Shown here: piece by piece, positions 7,504-15,361 of the stretch
Numbering within the stretch: position 1 is the stretch's first letter
How the letters are laid out: each line of letters starts with the position of its first letter
Assembly: GCA_023389045.1 (NCBI GenBank)
Contig: JAEWEZ010000165.1
Span: 1-16,651, forward strand
DNA: 16,651 bases
Direction: 5' to 3'
DNA from: Actinomycetes bacterium
GTDB taxonomy: Bacteria > Actinomycetota > Actinomycetes > Actinomycetales > Dermabacteraceae
Notes under the pieces: model-generated
Told to the model about the DNA's origin: nothing
The model's input: only the letters and a program-made list of their open reading frames with translations
Database searches by the model: none
Translations under genes and position numbers: made by a program

Positions 7504-7872
7504 CCGGGTTCCTTCCTCTCGGACCGGTCTCGCCGGTCCTGCGGTGTTCTGTGGGAAAGCATGTGGGCCTCGCAGGCGCTCATCGGTCCAGGGGCGGCGG
7601 GGCCGAGGGACCGGAATGCCGGGAGGGCTAGATCGGCACAGGGCTCGAAGCGCATCGCAGGGGATGCAGGGCGCGGGATCGGGCCACTGTCGTCGGTCGG
7701 GATGCGTCGTACCGAGGCCGGGGCCTCGTCATGGGCCGGGCTGCAGCAGGTGCGGTCCGCAGGGAAGCGGTGCCGCGTCGTCGCGAATGTCCTCCTCCGA
7801 TGGAACCCGTCGATAGCGGGTGAATCGGTGGTGGGATGCGACCTGCAGGGCGCGGGGCGCCTGGACGCAGGC
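7504..7872 (-). promoter_or_regulatory. Long structured leader of rho
   Basis: This 369-bp gap between thrB and rho holds no clear gene but several possible structures on the minus strand. The segments CCGGTCC (7614-7608), GGACCG (7589-7584), GGACCGG (7539-7533) and CCGGTCC (7527-7521) can pair in alternative ways. The last pair gives a perfect 7-bp hairpin with a 5-base loop, ending one base before the GAGAGGAAGG ribosome binding site (7520-7511). A further GC-rich near-palindrome lies at 7713-7728. A short frame (7562 to 7500, 20 codons) ends in a TGA overlapping the rho GTG start. No convincing -35/-10 pair was found. Long leaders are plausible for rho, which is autoregulated in several bacteria. 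Confidence 0.45.
7521..7539 (-). promoter_or_regulatory. Hairpin abutting the rho ribosome binding site
   Basis: GGACCGG and CCGGTCC form a perfect 7-bp stem with loop CGAGA in the minus-strand RNA. The stem ends where the Shine-Dalgarno region begins. It could modulate access of ribosomes or of Rho to the leader; this is inference from position only. Confidence 0.45.
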
Positions 7873-8790
7873 TCAACCTACCACAGGCTCCGACCGTTCG
7901 GATCGCAGCGGAAGCGCAGCGATACGCCACTGCGTCGGATCATCAACGATTCGCCGGGTGAGCATCGTGAGTTCCCGGGCTGAACCGCGCAAAACCAGCA
8001 CCGAGGGGCCGGCCCCGGAGATCACCGCCGGATGCCCTTCCTGACGGAGCACCCGCACCAGCTCCACGCTCTGCGGCATGGCCGCAGCCCGCTGCTCCTG
8101 ATGCAGACGATCCTCCGTCGCTTCCATCAGCAGCCCCGCCTTACCGGCGAGCGCATGCACGAGCAGACCGCAGCGTGCCGCCGTGAAGGCTGCATCCGCG
8201 TGCGGCACCGTGGCAGGGAGGAGCGAGCGCGCATGCTCGGTCGAGAGCGTGGTGGAGGGAAGGAGCACGACGGGGTGCAGCACCGCGGCATCCACCCGCA
8301 GGGCAGCCGCCTTCGCCTCGCCTTCGGCATTCATCCATGCGAGGGTCGCGCCACCGAGAAGCGCGGGGGCGGCGTTATCGGGATGCCCTTCAAACTCGCA
8401 GGCAAGCTGCAGGACCGTGGCATCGTCCAGGGCCTGCGGATCGGCGATGAGTCCCCGCGCAAGGAGCAGCCCCGCCACGGTGGCTGCCGCGCTGGAGCCG
8501 AGGCCGCGCCCATGCGGGATGCGGTTCCGGGCGCGCAGTCGTATGCCGACCTGGGGTGCGCCCGCGTGGTCGAGGCCCCGTCGGAGAGCCTGCACCACCA
8601 GGTGGTCCTCCCCCGTCGGCACCGAATCGGCGCCCTCGCCCTCCACCTCGATCTCAATCCCACCGGTGGTGGCTTCCAGTTCGAGCTCATCCAGGAGCCC
8701 CAGGGCAAGACCCATGGTGTCATAACCGGGTCCGAGGTTTGCGCTGGTGGCGGGCACGATCACGCGCACGCGCTGGGAGGTGATCCTCAC
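7873..8790 (-). CDS. thrB: Homoserine kinase
   Basis: A 305-residue GHMP-family kinase that phosphorylates L-homoserine with ATP to O-phosphohomoserine, the substrate of the neighbouring threonine synthase. Visible family motifs are PATSANLGPGYDTMG (13-27), the ATP-binding glycine-rich loop PHGRGLGSSAAATVAG (92-107), EFEGHPDN (132-139) and the C-terminal ISGAGPSVLVL (257-267). Length is normal for the family. The GTG start at 8790 has AGAAAGGA six bases upstream. It lies 81 bp after thrC on the same strand. That spacer contains a GGGCTCT/AGAGCCC pair with a long loop but no T-tract, so it is probably in the hom-thrC-thrB operon, perhaps with some internal attenuation. The C-terminal Arg/Glu/Pro-rich residues are not conserved in the family. 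Confidence 0.97.
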   Translation of the reverse strand: MRITSQRVRVIVPATSANLGPGYDTMGLALGLLDELELEATTGGIEIEVEGEGADSVPTGEDHLVVQALRRGLDHAGAPQVGIRLRARNRIPHGRGLGSSAAATVAGLLLARGLIADPQALDDATVLQLACEFEGHPDNAAPALLGGATLAWMNAEGEAKAAALRVDAAVLHPVVLLPSTTLSTEHARSLLPATVPHADAAFTAARCGLLVHALAGKAGLLMEATEDRLHQEQRAAAMPQSVELVRVLRQEGHPAVISGAGPSVLVLRGSARELTMLTRRIVDDPTQWRIAALPLRSERSEPVVG

Positions 8791-8871
8791 GCTGGGTCCT
8801 TTCTGAGGGCTCTGCCTGCGGAAAGCAAGGGGGCTACCGCGGGCCCATCATCTCAAGAGCCCCGCGACTGC

Positions 8872-9930
8872 TTACAGGCCGAGCACCTCGGCTGCAGCAT
8901 TCACATCTACGTCGATCACCGTCGGGGTCAGGTCCCTCTGGCCGAGGGCCGTGTCGATGTCTTTGAGGCCGTTGCCGGTGACCGTCACCGTGATGCGCGT
9001 ATCCGGGGGGACCAGGTCGCGCTCGGCCTGCTGCAGCAGACCCGCCACACCGGTTGCCGAGGCCGGCTCGACGAAAACGCCCACCTCATCGGCGAGCAGA
9101 CGCTGCGCATCCAGGATCTGTTCATCGGTGACGGCTTCGATCAGGCCACCGGAGTCGTCACGGGCGGCCACCGCGAGATTCCACGAAGCCGGGGCACCGA
9201 TGCGGATGGCGGTGGCGATCGTTTCGGGGTTCGGGATCGGATGCCCGGCCACGAAGGGCGCGGCACCTGCCGCCTGGAAACCCCACATGGCCGGCACGGA
9301 CCCGGTGATGCCCTTATCGCGGTACTCCTGGAAGCCCATCCAGTAGGCGGAGATATTGCCGGCATTACCCACCGGGAGCACGTGAATATCGGGGGCGGCA
9401 CCCAGCGCATCGCAAATCTCAAAGGCAGCGGTCTTCTGCCCCTGCAGACGGTAGGGGTTGATCGAGTTGACCAGTTCCACCGGGTAGGCCGCATCGAGTT
9501 TGCGTGCGATCTCCAGGCAGTCATCGAAGTTACCGCGCACCTGGATCAGGCGGGCACCGTGCACGATCGCCTGGGCGAGTTTCCCGGCGGCGATCTTGCC
9601 CTCCGGGAGCAGCACCGCGCAGGTCATCCCGGCGCGGGTGGCGTAGGCCGCCGCGGAGGCAGAGGTGTTTCCGGTGGATGCGCAGACCACGGCGGTTGCC
9701 CCGTCGTTCATGGCCCGCGTCATGGCGCTGACCATCCCGCGGTCCTTGAAGGATCCGGTGGGGTTTTGCCCCTCAACTTTCACAAAGACCTGCGCGCCCA
9801 CACGGCGGGAGAGCGCCGGGGCTTCCACCAGCGGGGTTCCGCCCTCGCCGAGGCTCAGCAGGGTGTCTGAGTCCGTGAAGGGAAGGTGCTCACGGTATTC
9901 GGCAAGAACGCCGCGCCATTGATGAGCCAT
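8872..9930 (-). CDS. thrC: Threonine synthase
   Basis: A 352-residue fold-type II PLP enzyme converting O-phosphohomoserine to threonine. The Schiff-base lysine is K62 in NPTGSFKDRGM (56-66). The asparagine loop STGNTSASAAAYA (85-97) and the phosphate-binding loop PVGNAGNIS (186-194) are intact, as is TVTGNGLKD (316-324) near the C-terminus. At about 350 residues it belongs to the short actinobacterial/Bacillus-type class, not the 420-plus-residue E. coli-like class. ATG at 9930 comes four bases after the hom stop, and its AAGGAG lies inside the end of hom, so translation is linked. The substrate comes from thrB, encoded just downstream. Confidence 0.97.
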   Translation of the reverse strand: MAHQWRGVLAEYREHLPFTDSDTLLSLGEGGTPLVEAPALSRRVGAQVFVKVEGQNPTGSFKDRGMVSAMTRAMNDGATAVVCASTGNTSASAAAYATRAGMTCAVLLPEGKIAAGKLAQAIVHGARLIQVRGNFDDCLEIARKLDAAYPVELVNSINPYRLQGQKTAAFEICDALGAAPDIHVLPVGNAGNISAYWMGFQEYRDKGITGSVPAMWGFQAAGAAPFVAGHPIPNPETIATAIRIGAPASWNLAVAARDDSGGLIEAVTDEQILDAQRLLADEVGVFVEPASATGVAGLLQQAERDLVPPDTRITVTVTGNGLKDIDTALGQRDLTPTVIDVDVNAAAEVLGL

Positions 9931-9934
9931 GGGG

Positions 9935-11275
9935 TCAGTCTCCTTCGATGCGCAGCAGGGAATCGACGCCCTGCACGGCGGGGCTCGCGGTCAGGTCGGC
10001 GAGCGCGGTCTGCATTGCGCTTTCCTGCGCGCGGTGGGTGGAGATGCCGATCACGGCGGTGCCGTGCTCGGCGCCTTCGGCGGCCGGGGTCGCTTCCTGG
10101 TGGATGGTTGAGATGGAGATGCCGTGGCGGGAGAGGGTTCCTGCCACCTGGGCGAGCACTCCGGGTTCATCGACGACGGTGAGGGCCAGGTAGAAGCGGC
10201 TGGTCAACTCGGAGATCGGGATGACGTCGAGTCCGGCGTAGCGGGATTCTCGTGCCCCGATCCCGCCGCGCACGCGGTGGCGGGCAGCGGTGACCACATC
10301 GCCCATGACGGCCGAGGCGGTGGGGGCACCGCCGGCGCCCTGCCCGTAGAACATGAGGGAACCGGCAGCTTCTGCCTCGACGAAGACGGCGTTGAAGGCC
10401 TCGGAGACCGTTGAGAGCGGATGCGCGTTCGGGATCATCACCGGGTAGACGCGGGCCGAGATCCCCTCGGCCCCGTCGGTTCCCTCGACCCGCTCCACGA
10501 TGGAGAGCAGTTTGATGGTGCGGCCCATGCGCTGTGCGGCGGCGATGTCGTCGGCGCTGACGGAGGTGATTCCCTCGCAGTGCACATCTCCGAGGGCCAC
10601 TCGGCTGTGGAAGGCGAGGGAGGCGAGGATCGAGGCTTTCGCGGCGGCGTCATGCCCCTGCACATCGGCGGTGGGGTCGGCTTCGGCGTAGCCAAGTTTC
10701 TGGGCGGTGGCCAGGGCGTCCTCGAAGCTTGCCCCGGTGCGGGTCATGGCGTCGAGGATGTAGTTGGTGGTGCCGTTGACGATGCCCATGACGCGGCGGA
10801 TCCGGTCGCCGGCGAGGGATTCGCGCACCGGGCGCACGATGGGGATCGCGCCGGCCACCGCGGCCTCGAACTGGAGGTCCACGCCGTGTTCATCGGCGGC
10901 CTCATAGAGGCGGGGGCCTTCGGCGGCCAGCAGGGCTTTATTGGCGGTGACGACAGCCGCGCCCGAGGCCATTGCCTCCAGGAGCAGGTCGAGGGCCGGC
11001 TGGATCCCGCCCATGAGTTCGATGACCAGATCCGCTTCACGCACCAGGGCGGAAGCATCGGTGGTCAACAGGGACCGCGGAACGTGTTCGCCACGGTCGC
11101 GGTCGAGGTCCCGCACCATCACGCCGATCACCTCGAGCCGGGCCCCAATACGGTGGGCGAGATCGTCGTCCTGCTGGGAAATCAGGCGCAGCACCTCACC
11201 GCCGACGGTGCCGGCACCGAGAACGGCAACCTTCAGCACGGGCAGGGATGCGGACGACGGGGTCTGCTGGGTCAT
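9935..11275 (-). CDS. hom: Homoserine dehydrogenase with C-terminal ACT domain
   Basis: A 446-residue NAD(P)-dependent enzyme reducing aspartate semialdehyde to homoserine, the branch point to threonine and methionine. The Rossmann motif is VAVLGAGTVGGEVL (16-29), with ELMGG (86-90) and TANKALLA (110-117, K113) around the cofactor and substrate. The catalytic-domain signature includes GIVNGTTNYIL (164-174) and, in the segment 197-213, D209 and K213, equivalent to the catalytic Asp and Lys of yeast Hom6. An ACT domain (about 361-440, FYLALTVVDEPGVLAQVAG) is typical of feedback regulation by threonine. ATG at 11275 has AAGGA nine bases upstream. It heads the hom-thrC-thrB set and is separated from lysA by 177 bp that contain a probable -10 element. 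Confidence 0.97.
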   Translation of the reverse strand: MTQQTPSSASLPVLKVAVLGAGTVGGEVLRLISQQDDDLAHRIGARLEVIGVMVRDLDRDRGEHVPRSLLTTDASALVREADLVIELMGGIQPALDLLLEAMASGAAVVTANKALLAAEGPRLYEAADEHGVDLQFEAAVAGAIPIVRPVRESLAGDRIRRVMGIVNGTTNYILDAMTRTGASFEDALATAQKLGYAEADPTADVQGHDAAAKASILASLAFHSRVALGDVHCEGITSVSADDIAAAQRMGRTIKLLSIVERVEGTDGAEGISARVYPVMIPNAHPLSTVSEAFNAVFVEAEAAGSLMFYGQGAGGAPTASAVMGDVVTAARHRVRGGIGARESRYAGLDVIPISELTSRFYLALTVVDEPGVLAQVAGTLSRHGISISTIHQEATPAAEGAEHGTAVIGISTHRAQESAMQTALADLTASPAVQGVDSLLRIEGD

Positions 11276-11379
11276 GGGGTCTCGTCCTTCTCATCGAGGG
11301 ATGGGTCGAGCTGCTTCGGATGGTGGGCCGCATGGGCCGGTGGGTGTGCCCCGCACTGCGAGGCAGGTCCCGCTGTGTG

Positions 11380-11389
11380 TGGCACTGTA
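11380..11389 (-). promoter_or_regulatory. Probable -10 region of hom, shared 10-mer
   Basis: The minus strand reads TACAGTGCCA at 11389-11380, with TACAGT fitting a TAnnnT -10 box. The same ten bases occur upstream of lysA. No good -35 box is seen 16-18 bases upstream. The implied leader before hom is about 100 nt. Confidence 0.4.
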
Positions 11390-11452
11390 GCCCGCGGCCG
11401 GGCGGGGCTGCCGGGCCGGTCCGCTAGGCGGAAAGGAAGCGGATTCTGCTGT

Positions 11453-12868
11453 TCAGCCCATATCCAGGGCGAGCACGTCCTCCTCGGTTTCCCGACGGAT
11501 CAGGGTGCGCAGCTGGCCATCGCGCACGCTGACCACGGCCGGGCGCGGCACATGGTTGTAGTTGGAGGCGAGGGAGTAGCAGTAGGCGCCGGTCACGGGC
11601 ACGGAGATGAGGTCTCCCGCGCGCACATCGGCGGGAAGGTATTCATCTTTGACGACGATGTCGCCGCTTTCGCAGTGCTTGCCGACCACGCGCACCACCG
11701 TCGGCTCCGCCTCGGAGACCCGCGAGGCCATCAGCACCGAGTAGTCGGCGTCATACAGGGCGGTGCGCACGTTATCGCTCATGCCCCCGTCGACCGACAC
11801 ATACACGCGGTGGTGCGGGCCGCCGAGGTGCACATCCTTGACGGTGCCGACAGTGTAGAGCGTCTGCGTGGAGGGGCCGGCGATGGCGCGGCCCGGTTCA
11901 AAGGCGAGGCGCGGCACCGGCAGGCTGAGACGCTCGCACTCCTCCTGCACGATCCGGGCGATGCCCTGCGCGAGACGCTCCGGGGTGCTCGGGGTGTGCT
12001 GAGTGTTGTACATGACGCCGAAGCCGCCGCCGAGGTCGAGCACCGGGATCCTCACCCCATGGTCCTCACGGATTTGGGCGAGGAAGCGCAGGGCCCGACG
12101 GGCTGCCACGTCGAAGCCACCCACATCGAAAATCTGCGAGCCGATATGGGAGTGGATCCCGATCAGCTCGAGCTCCTCGGGGTGGGCGAGGACCCATCGG
12201 ACCGCTTCCTCGGCATCCCCCGCAGTGAGGGAAATCCCGAACTTTTGGTCCTCATGGGCGGTGGCGATGAACTCGTGAGTGTGTGCCTCCACGCCGGTGG
12301 TAATGCGGAGCATGACCGGGGCACGCACGCCGAGGTCCTTCGCGATCCGGGCGACCTGCTCGATTTCCCCGAGGGAATCGACGACGATCCGCCCCACACC
12401 AACCTCGAGGGCGCGCCGGATCTCGGCATCGGACTTGTTATTCCCGTGCAGGGCGATGCGGTCGGTGGGAAACTCGGCGCGGAGGGCGACCGCGAGTTCG
12501 CCGCCCGTGCACACGTCCATGCCGAGCCCTTCCTCATGCATCCAGCGGGCGACCGCCGTGCAGAGGAAGGCTTTGCCGGCGTAGTACGTGTCCGCTCCGG
12601 CGAGCGGTTCGAAGGCTTCGGTAAAGGCGTCCCGAAAGGCGCGGGCGCGGATGCGGAAGTCCTCCTCATCCACGACCAGGGTGGGGGTTCCCACCTGCCC
12701 GGCGATCTCATCCACGCCGAGCCCCGCCACCTCAACCATGCCGTCGGCGCGTCGGGCAGTGCACTGCGACCAGAGCCCCGGCAGCAGGGCGTGCACATCG
12801 GCGGGATAGGGCAGCCAGCTGGGGGCCGAGTCGTTGCCGTGGAGGGCTCCGGCTTCATGCGCGCGCAT
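11453..12868 (-). CDS. lysA: Diaminopimelate decarboxylase
   Basis: A 471-residue fold-type III PLP enzyme (alanine racemase-like barrel plus C-terminal beta domain) that decarboxylates meso-diaminopimelate to lysine. The PLP lysine is K99 in YYAGKAFLC (95-103). HIGSQ (241-245), the phosphate-binding GGGFG (280-284), EPGR (324-327), the CESGD motif with catalytic C399 (399-403) and GAYCYSLASNYNH (427-439) are all present. The ATG at 12868 is chosen because GAAGGAGAT lies five to six bases upstream. The longer open frame starting at 13111 would cross the divergent promoter region and add 81 residues with no family resemblance. The N-terminal ~50 residues before the barrel are the usual actinobacterial extension. 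Upstream lie a 16-bp palindrome and a probable -10 element. Confidence 0.96.
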   Translation of the reverse strand: MRAHEAGALHGNDSAPSWLPYPADVHALLPGLWSQCTARRADGMVEVAGLGVDEIAGQVGTPTLVVDEEDFRIRARAFRDAFTEAFEPLAGADTYYAGKAFLCTAVARWMHEEGLGMDVCTGGELAVALRAEFPTDRIALHGNNKSDAEIRRALEVGVGRIVVDSLGEIEQVARIAKDLGVRAPVMLRITTGVEAHTHEFIATAHEDQKFGISLTAGDAEEAVRWVLAHPEELELIGIHSHIGSQIFDVGGFDVAARRALRFLAQIREDHGVRIPVLDLGGGFGVMYNTQHTPSTPERLAQGIARIVQEECERLSLPVPRLAFEPGRAIAGPSTQTLYTVGTVKDVHLGGPHHRVYVSVDGGMSDNVRTALYDADYSVLMASRVSEAEPTVVRVVGKHCESGDIVVKDEYLPADVRAGDLISVPVTGAYCYSLASNYNHVPRPAVVSVRDGQLRTLIRRETEEDVLALDMG

Positions 12869-12890
12869 GGCATCTCCTTCAGGTGGGGGT

Positions 12891-12906
12891 CCTCGTGTAC
12901 ACGAGG
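12891..12906. promoter_or_regulatory. Perfect 16-bp palindrome in the lysA leader
   Basis: CCTCGTGTACACGAGG is a perfect palindrome 23 bp upstream of the lysA start, just ahead of its ribosome binding site and downstream of the probable -10 element. It could be an operator placed to block transcription, or in RNA a 6-bp hairpin with loop GUAC. The half-site is unlike the actinobacterial LexA box. No regulator is identifiable. Confidence 0.5.
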
Positions 12907-12957
12907 GGAAGCTTCGACGGGGGATCTCTGGTCCGGCTGGGCTCTCCCCCGCTTTCT

Positions 12958-12967
12958 TGGCACTGTA
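12958..12967 (-). promoter_or_regulatory. Probable -10 region of lysA, shared 10-mer
   Basis: The minus strand reads TACAGTGCCA (12967-12958), identical to the ten bases upstream of hom. TACAGT is an acceptable actinobacterial -10 box. A -35 match is poor. The leader to lysA would be about 85-90 nt and would include the 16-bp palindrome. Confidence 0.4.
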
Positions 12968-13066
12968 CGCGCGAGGTACGACGTAACGTCCGACGGTCCG
13001 ATGCGCGGGCGGATAAACCCCCAGTTCGGCACCCCTCGGGATGAGCAGGTGAGGCAGCCCACTTGG

Positions 13067-13072
13067 TAGCGT
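13067..13072 (+). promoter_or_regulatory. Possible -10 box of the trehalose gene
   Basis: TAGCGT lies 27 bp before the GTG start, a common actinobacterial -10 form. No clear -35 box precedes it. Together with the lysA elements it makes the 231-bp region a divergent promoter region. Confidence 0.3.
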
Positions 13073-13099
13073 GGACCTGACCGATGCGAAGGAGTCCCC

Positions 13100-15343
13100 G
13101 TGAGCACCCATGAGCTCGTTGTCGTCGCCAACCGCCTGCCGGTAGATGCCAAAACCCTGCCCGATGGCGCCACCGAGTGGGTGACAAGCCCCGGTGGTCT
13201 CGTCACCGCCATGGAGTCGGTGATGAAGGGCGTCTCTTCAGGCGCCTGGGTGGGCTGGCACGGCTCCCCCGGTGAGCAGCCCGAACCGTTCCGGGCCGAC
13301 GGGATGGATCTGTACCCGGTACGGCTGGAAGCCGAGGACGTCGAGAAGTACTACGAGGGCTTCTCCAATGCGACCCTGTGGCCGCTCTACCACGATGTGA
13401 TCGTTGATCCCGAGTTTCACCGCACCTGGTGGGACACCTACGTGAGCGTGAACCGTCGCTTCGCGAGCGCCGCTGCGGCTGCCGCGGGCCCCGGCAGCAC
13501 CATCTGGGTGCACGACTACCAGCTCCAGCTCGTGCCCGAGATGATCCGCACCCACCGCACCGATGTGCGGATCGGCTTCTTCAACCACATCCCCTTCCCG
13601 CCGGTGGAACTGTTTAGCCAGCTCGCCAAACGCAATCAGGTGCTGCGCGGGCTGCTGGGGGCCGACCTCGTCGGTTTCCAGCGCGAAGGTGACGCCCAGA
13701 ACTTCCTCACCTGCGTGCGCCAGCTGCTCGGTTACCACGTCGAAGGGCACACCGTGACCGTGCCCGGAATCGGCACCGAACCCGCCCGTGAAGTGGTCGC
13801 CGGAACCTACCCGATCTCCATCGACTCCAAGGCCGTCAGTGCCCTCACCGAAGACCCCGAGGTGCGTGAGCGTGCCGCCCAGCTGCGCCGCGACCTCGGA
13901 AACCCCGAAAAGATCGTGCTCGGAGTGGACCGTCTGGACTACACCAAGGGGATCCGTCACCGCTTGAAGGCCTGGGGTGAGCTTCTGAACGACGGGGCCG
14001 TGGACCCGCGCAACACCGTCTTTATTCAGGTCGCGACCCCCTCGCGGGAACGCGTGGAGGCCTACCGGCAGCTGCGTGATGAAGTGGAACTGACCGTCGG
14101 CCGCATCAACGGCGACTTCGCCCCCATCGGCCGGCCCGCGATCTCCTACCAGCACCGCACCTTCGACCGCCGCGATATGACCGCCCTGTACATGGCGGCT
14201 GATGTGGCACTCGTGACCTCCCTGCGGGACGGGATGAACCTGGTCGCGAAGGAGTACATCGCCTCCCGCACCGATCTGCAGGGCGCCCTGGTGCTCTCGG
14301 AGTTCACCGGCGCGGCCGATGAACTGCGCGCCGCCATTCTCGTGAACCCCCACGATATTGACGAGCTCAAGACCGCGATCCTGCAGGCCCTGGCCATGTC
14401 GGAGGAGGAGCAGCGCACCGCCATGACCTCGCTGCGCCGCCAGGTGCTCGACCATGACGTGCAGGCCTGGGCGCATCGCTTCCTCGAGGATCTGCAGTCG
14501 ATGGGTGCCCCGGCAGCAGAGCCGAAGCGGCCCGTGCGGCTGATCGGCGATCAGGCCCCCGCACCCGAGGCCCTGCAGCATGCCCTGGAGGAGTTTGCCC
14601 GCACCCCGCGGATCCTGGTTGCCTCCGACTTCGACGGGGTAATCGCCCCGATCGTTGAGGATCGCGATGCCGTGCAGCCGGATCGCGCAACCCTCGGGGC
14701 GCTGCGGGACCTCTCCGCCCTGGAGGGCACCAATGTGGCGCTCGTATCCGGTCGCGCCCTTGCTGATCTGGACCGTCACACCCAGATGCCCAGTTCCACG
14801 GTGCTGATCGGTTCGCACGGCGCGGAGATCGGCGCCCTGCCCCCGTCGATGAATGCCGGGGTGCTCGATGCCGCGGCCCTCACCATGGATGACGAAAAGC
14901 GGGGCCGTCTCGCCGCGATCACCCGCGCCCTGCAGGCGATCGCCCTGAAGCATCCCGGCTCCGAAGTGGAGGTGAAGCCGACGGCGGCCGTGCTGCATAC
15001 CCGCAATGCGAAGGGGCGCGGCAGCGTGAACGCCACCGAAGCTGCCGTGGACTACGCCCGTTCCCTGCCCTGGGCGACCGTCACCCCCGGTAAGGAAGTG
15101 GTGGAGTTTTCCGTGGTGCAGACCTCCAAGGGTGCCGCTGTGGAGGCTCTGGCCCGTGCCTGCGCCGCTGATGCGTGGATCTACATCGGTGATGACGTCA
15201 CCGATGAGTCGGTGTTCGCCATCGCGGGGGAGCATGACCTCACGGTGAAGGTGGGCGATGGGGATACCGCCGCTTCCTACCGCGTGGAGGGCCCCGATGC
15301 GGTGCGCGCTCTCGTGCAGCGTCTGCTGGAGCTGCGCCGCTAA
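13100..15343 (+). CDS. Bifunctional trehalose-6-phosphate synthase / trehalose-6-phosphate phosphatase (OtsA-OtsB fusion)
   Basis: A 747-residue protein joining both steps of the OtsAB pathway. Residues about 1-465 are a GT20 synthase making trehalose-6-phosphate from UDP-glucose and glucose-6-phosphate: NRLPV (11-15), GGLVTA (32-37), WVHDYQLQLVP (136-146), FNHIPFPP (161-168), GVDRLDYTKGI (275-285, R278 and K283 as in OtsA) and DGMNLVAKEY (377-386). After a Pro/Ala-rich linker (about 468-490), residues about 500-745 are a HAD phosphatase: SDFDGVIAPI (509-518, D510 nucleophile and D512), SGR (550-552), GSHGAE (571-576), K677 and GDDVTDE (697-703). All key residues of both enzymes are present, so both activities are expected. 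GTG at 13100 has GAAGGAG five bases upstream. It is the only plus-strand gene here, divergent from lysA and convergent with the broken lipoprotein gene. Confidence 0.95.
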   Translation: MSTHELVVVANRLPVDAKTLPDGATEWVTSPGGLVTAMESVMKGVSSGAWVGWHGSPGEQPEPFRADGMDLYPVRLEAEDVEKYYEGFSNATLWPLYHDVIVDPEFHRTWWDTYVSVNRRFASAAAAAAGPGSTIWVHDYQLQLVPEMIRTHRTDVRIGFFNHIPFPPVELFSQLAKRNQVLRGLLGADLVGFQREGDAQNFLTCVRQLLGYHVEGHTVTVPGIGTEPAREVVAGTYPISIDSKAVSALTEDPEVRERAAQLRRDLGNPEKIVLGVDRLDYTKGIRHRLKAWGELLNDGAVDPRNTVFIQVATPSRERVEAYRQLRDEVELTVGRINGDFAPIGRPAISYQHRTFDRRDMTALYMAADVALVTSLRDGMNLVAKEYIASRTDLQGALVLSEFTGAADELRAAILVNPHDIDELKTAILQALAMSEEEQRTAMTSLRRQVLDHDVQAWAHRFLEDLQSMGAPAAEPKRPVRLIGDQAPAPEALQHALEEFARTPRILVASDFDGVIAPIVEDRDAVQPDRATLGALRDLSALEGTNVALVSGRALADLDRHTQMPSSTVLIGSHGAEIGALPPSMNAGVLDAAALTMDDEKRGRLAAITRALQAIALKHPGSEVEVKPTAAVLHTRNAKGRGSVNATEAAVDYARSLPWATVTPGKEVVEFSVVQTSKGAAVEALARACAADAWIYIGDDVTDESVFAIAGEHDLTVKVGDGDTAASYRVEGPDAVRALVQRLLELRR

Positions 15344-15361
15344 AGCCTCGCGGCTCTTCTG

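Noticed and set aside
6160..7983. Plus-strand open frame of 607 codons opposite rho
   Set aside because: Its Ala/Val/Ile-rich stretches are the complement of the RDDRR repeats in Rho, not membrane helices. No start signal or homology is recognisable.
8032..9870. Plus-strand open frame of 612 codons opposite thrB and thrC
   Set aside because: It is a shadow of two well-supported genes, with no domain or ribosome binding site.
11420..11432. Small hairpin TCCGC-CTA-GCGGA after lysA as a terminator
   Set aside because: The stem is only 5 bp, with no T-tract and a competing upstream TCCGC copy. Evidence is too weak to call termination between lysA and hom.
10421..13069. Plus-strand open frame of 882 codons opposite hom and lysA
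   Set aside because: It is antisense to two enzymes with intact active sites, is rich in Gly/His/Asp without any domain, and crosses two intergenic regions. Long shadow frames are expected in GC-rich coding DNA.
12869..13099. Lysine riboswitch before lysA
   Set aside because: The 85-90 nt leader after the probable -10 box is too short for a lysine riboswitch, and I could not recognise its conserved core.
12869..13111. N-terminal extension of lysA to 13111
   Set aside because: The extension overlaps the divergent promoter region and the trehalose gene start. The ATG at 12868 has a strong ribosome binding site and matches the usual protein length.
13238..15235. Minus-strand open frame of 665 codons opposite the trehalose gene
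   Set aside because: It is Gly/His-rich antisense of a gene with all catalytic motifs of two enzymes.
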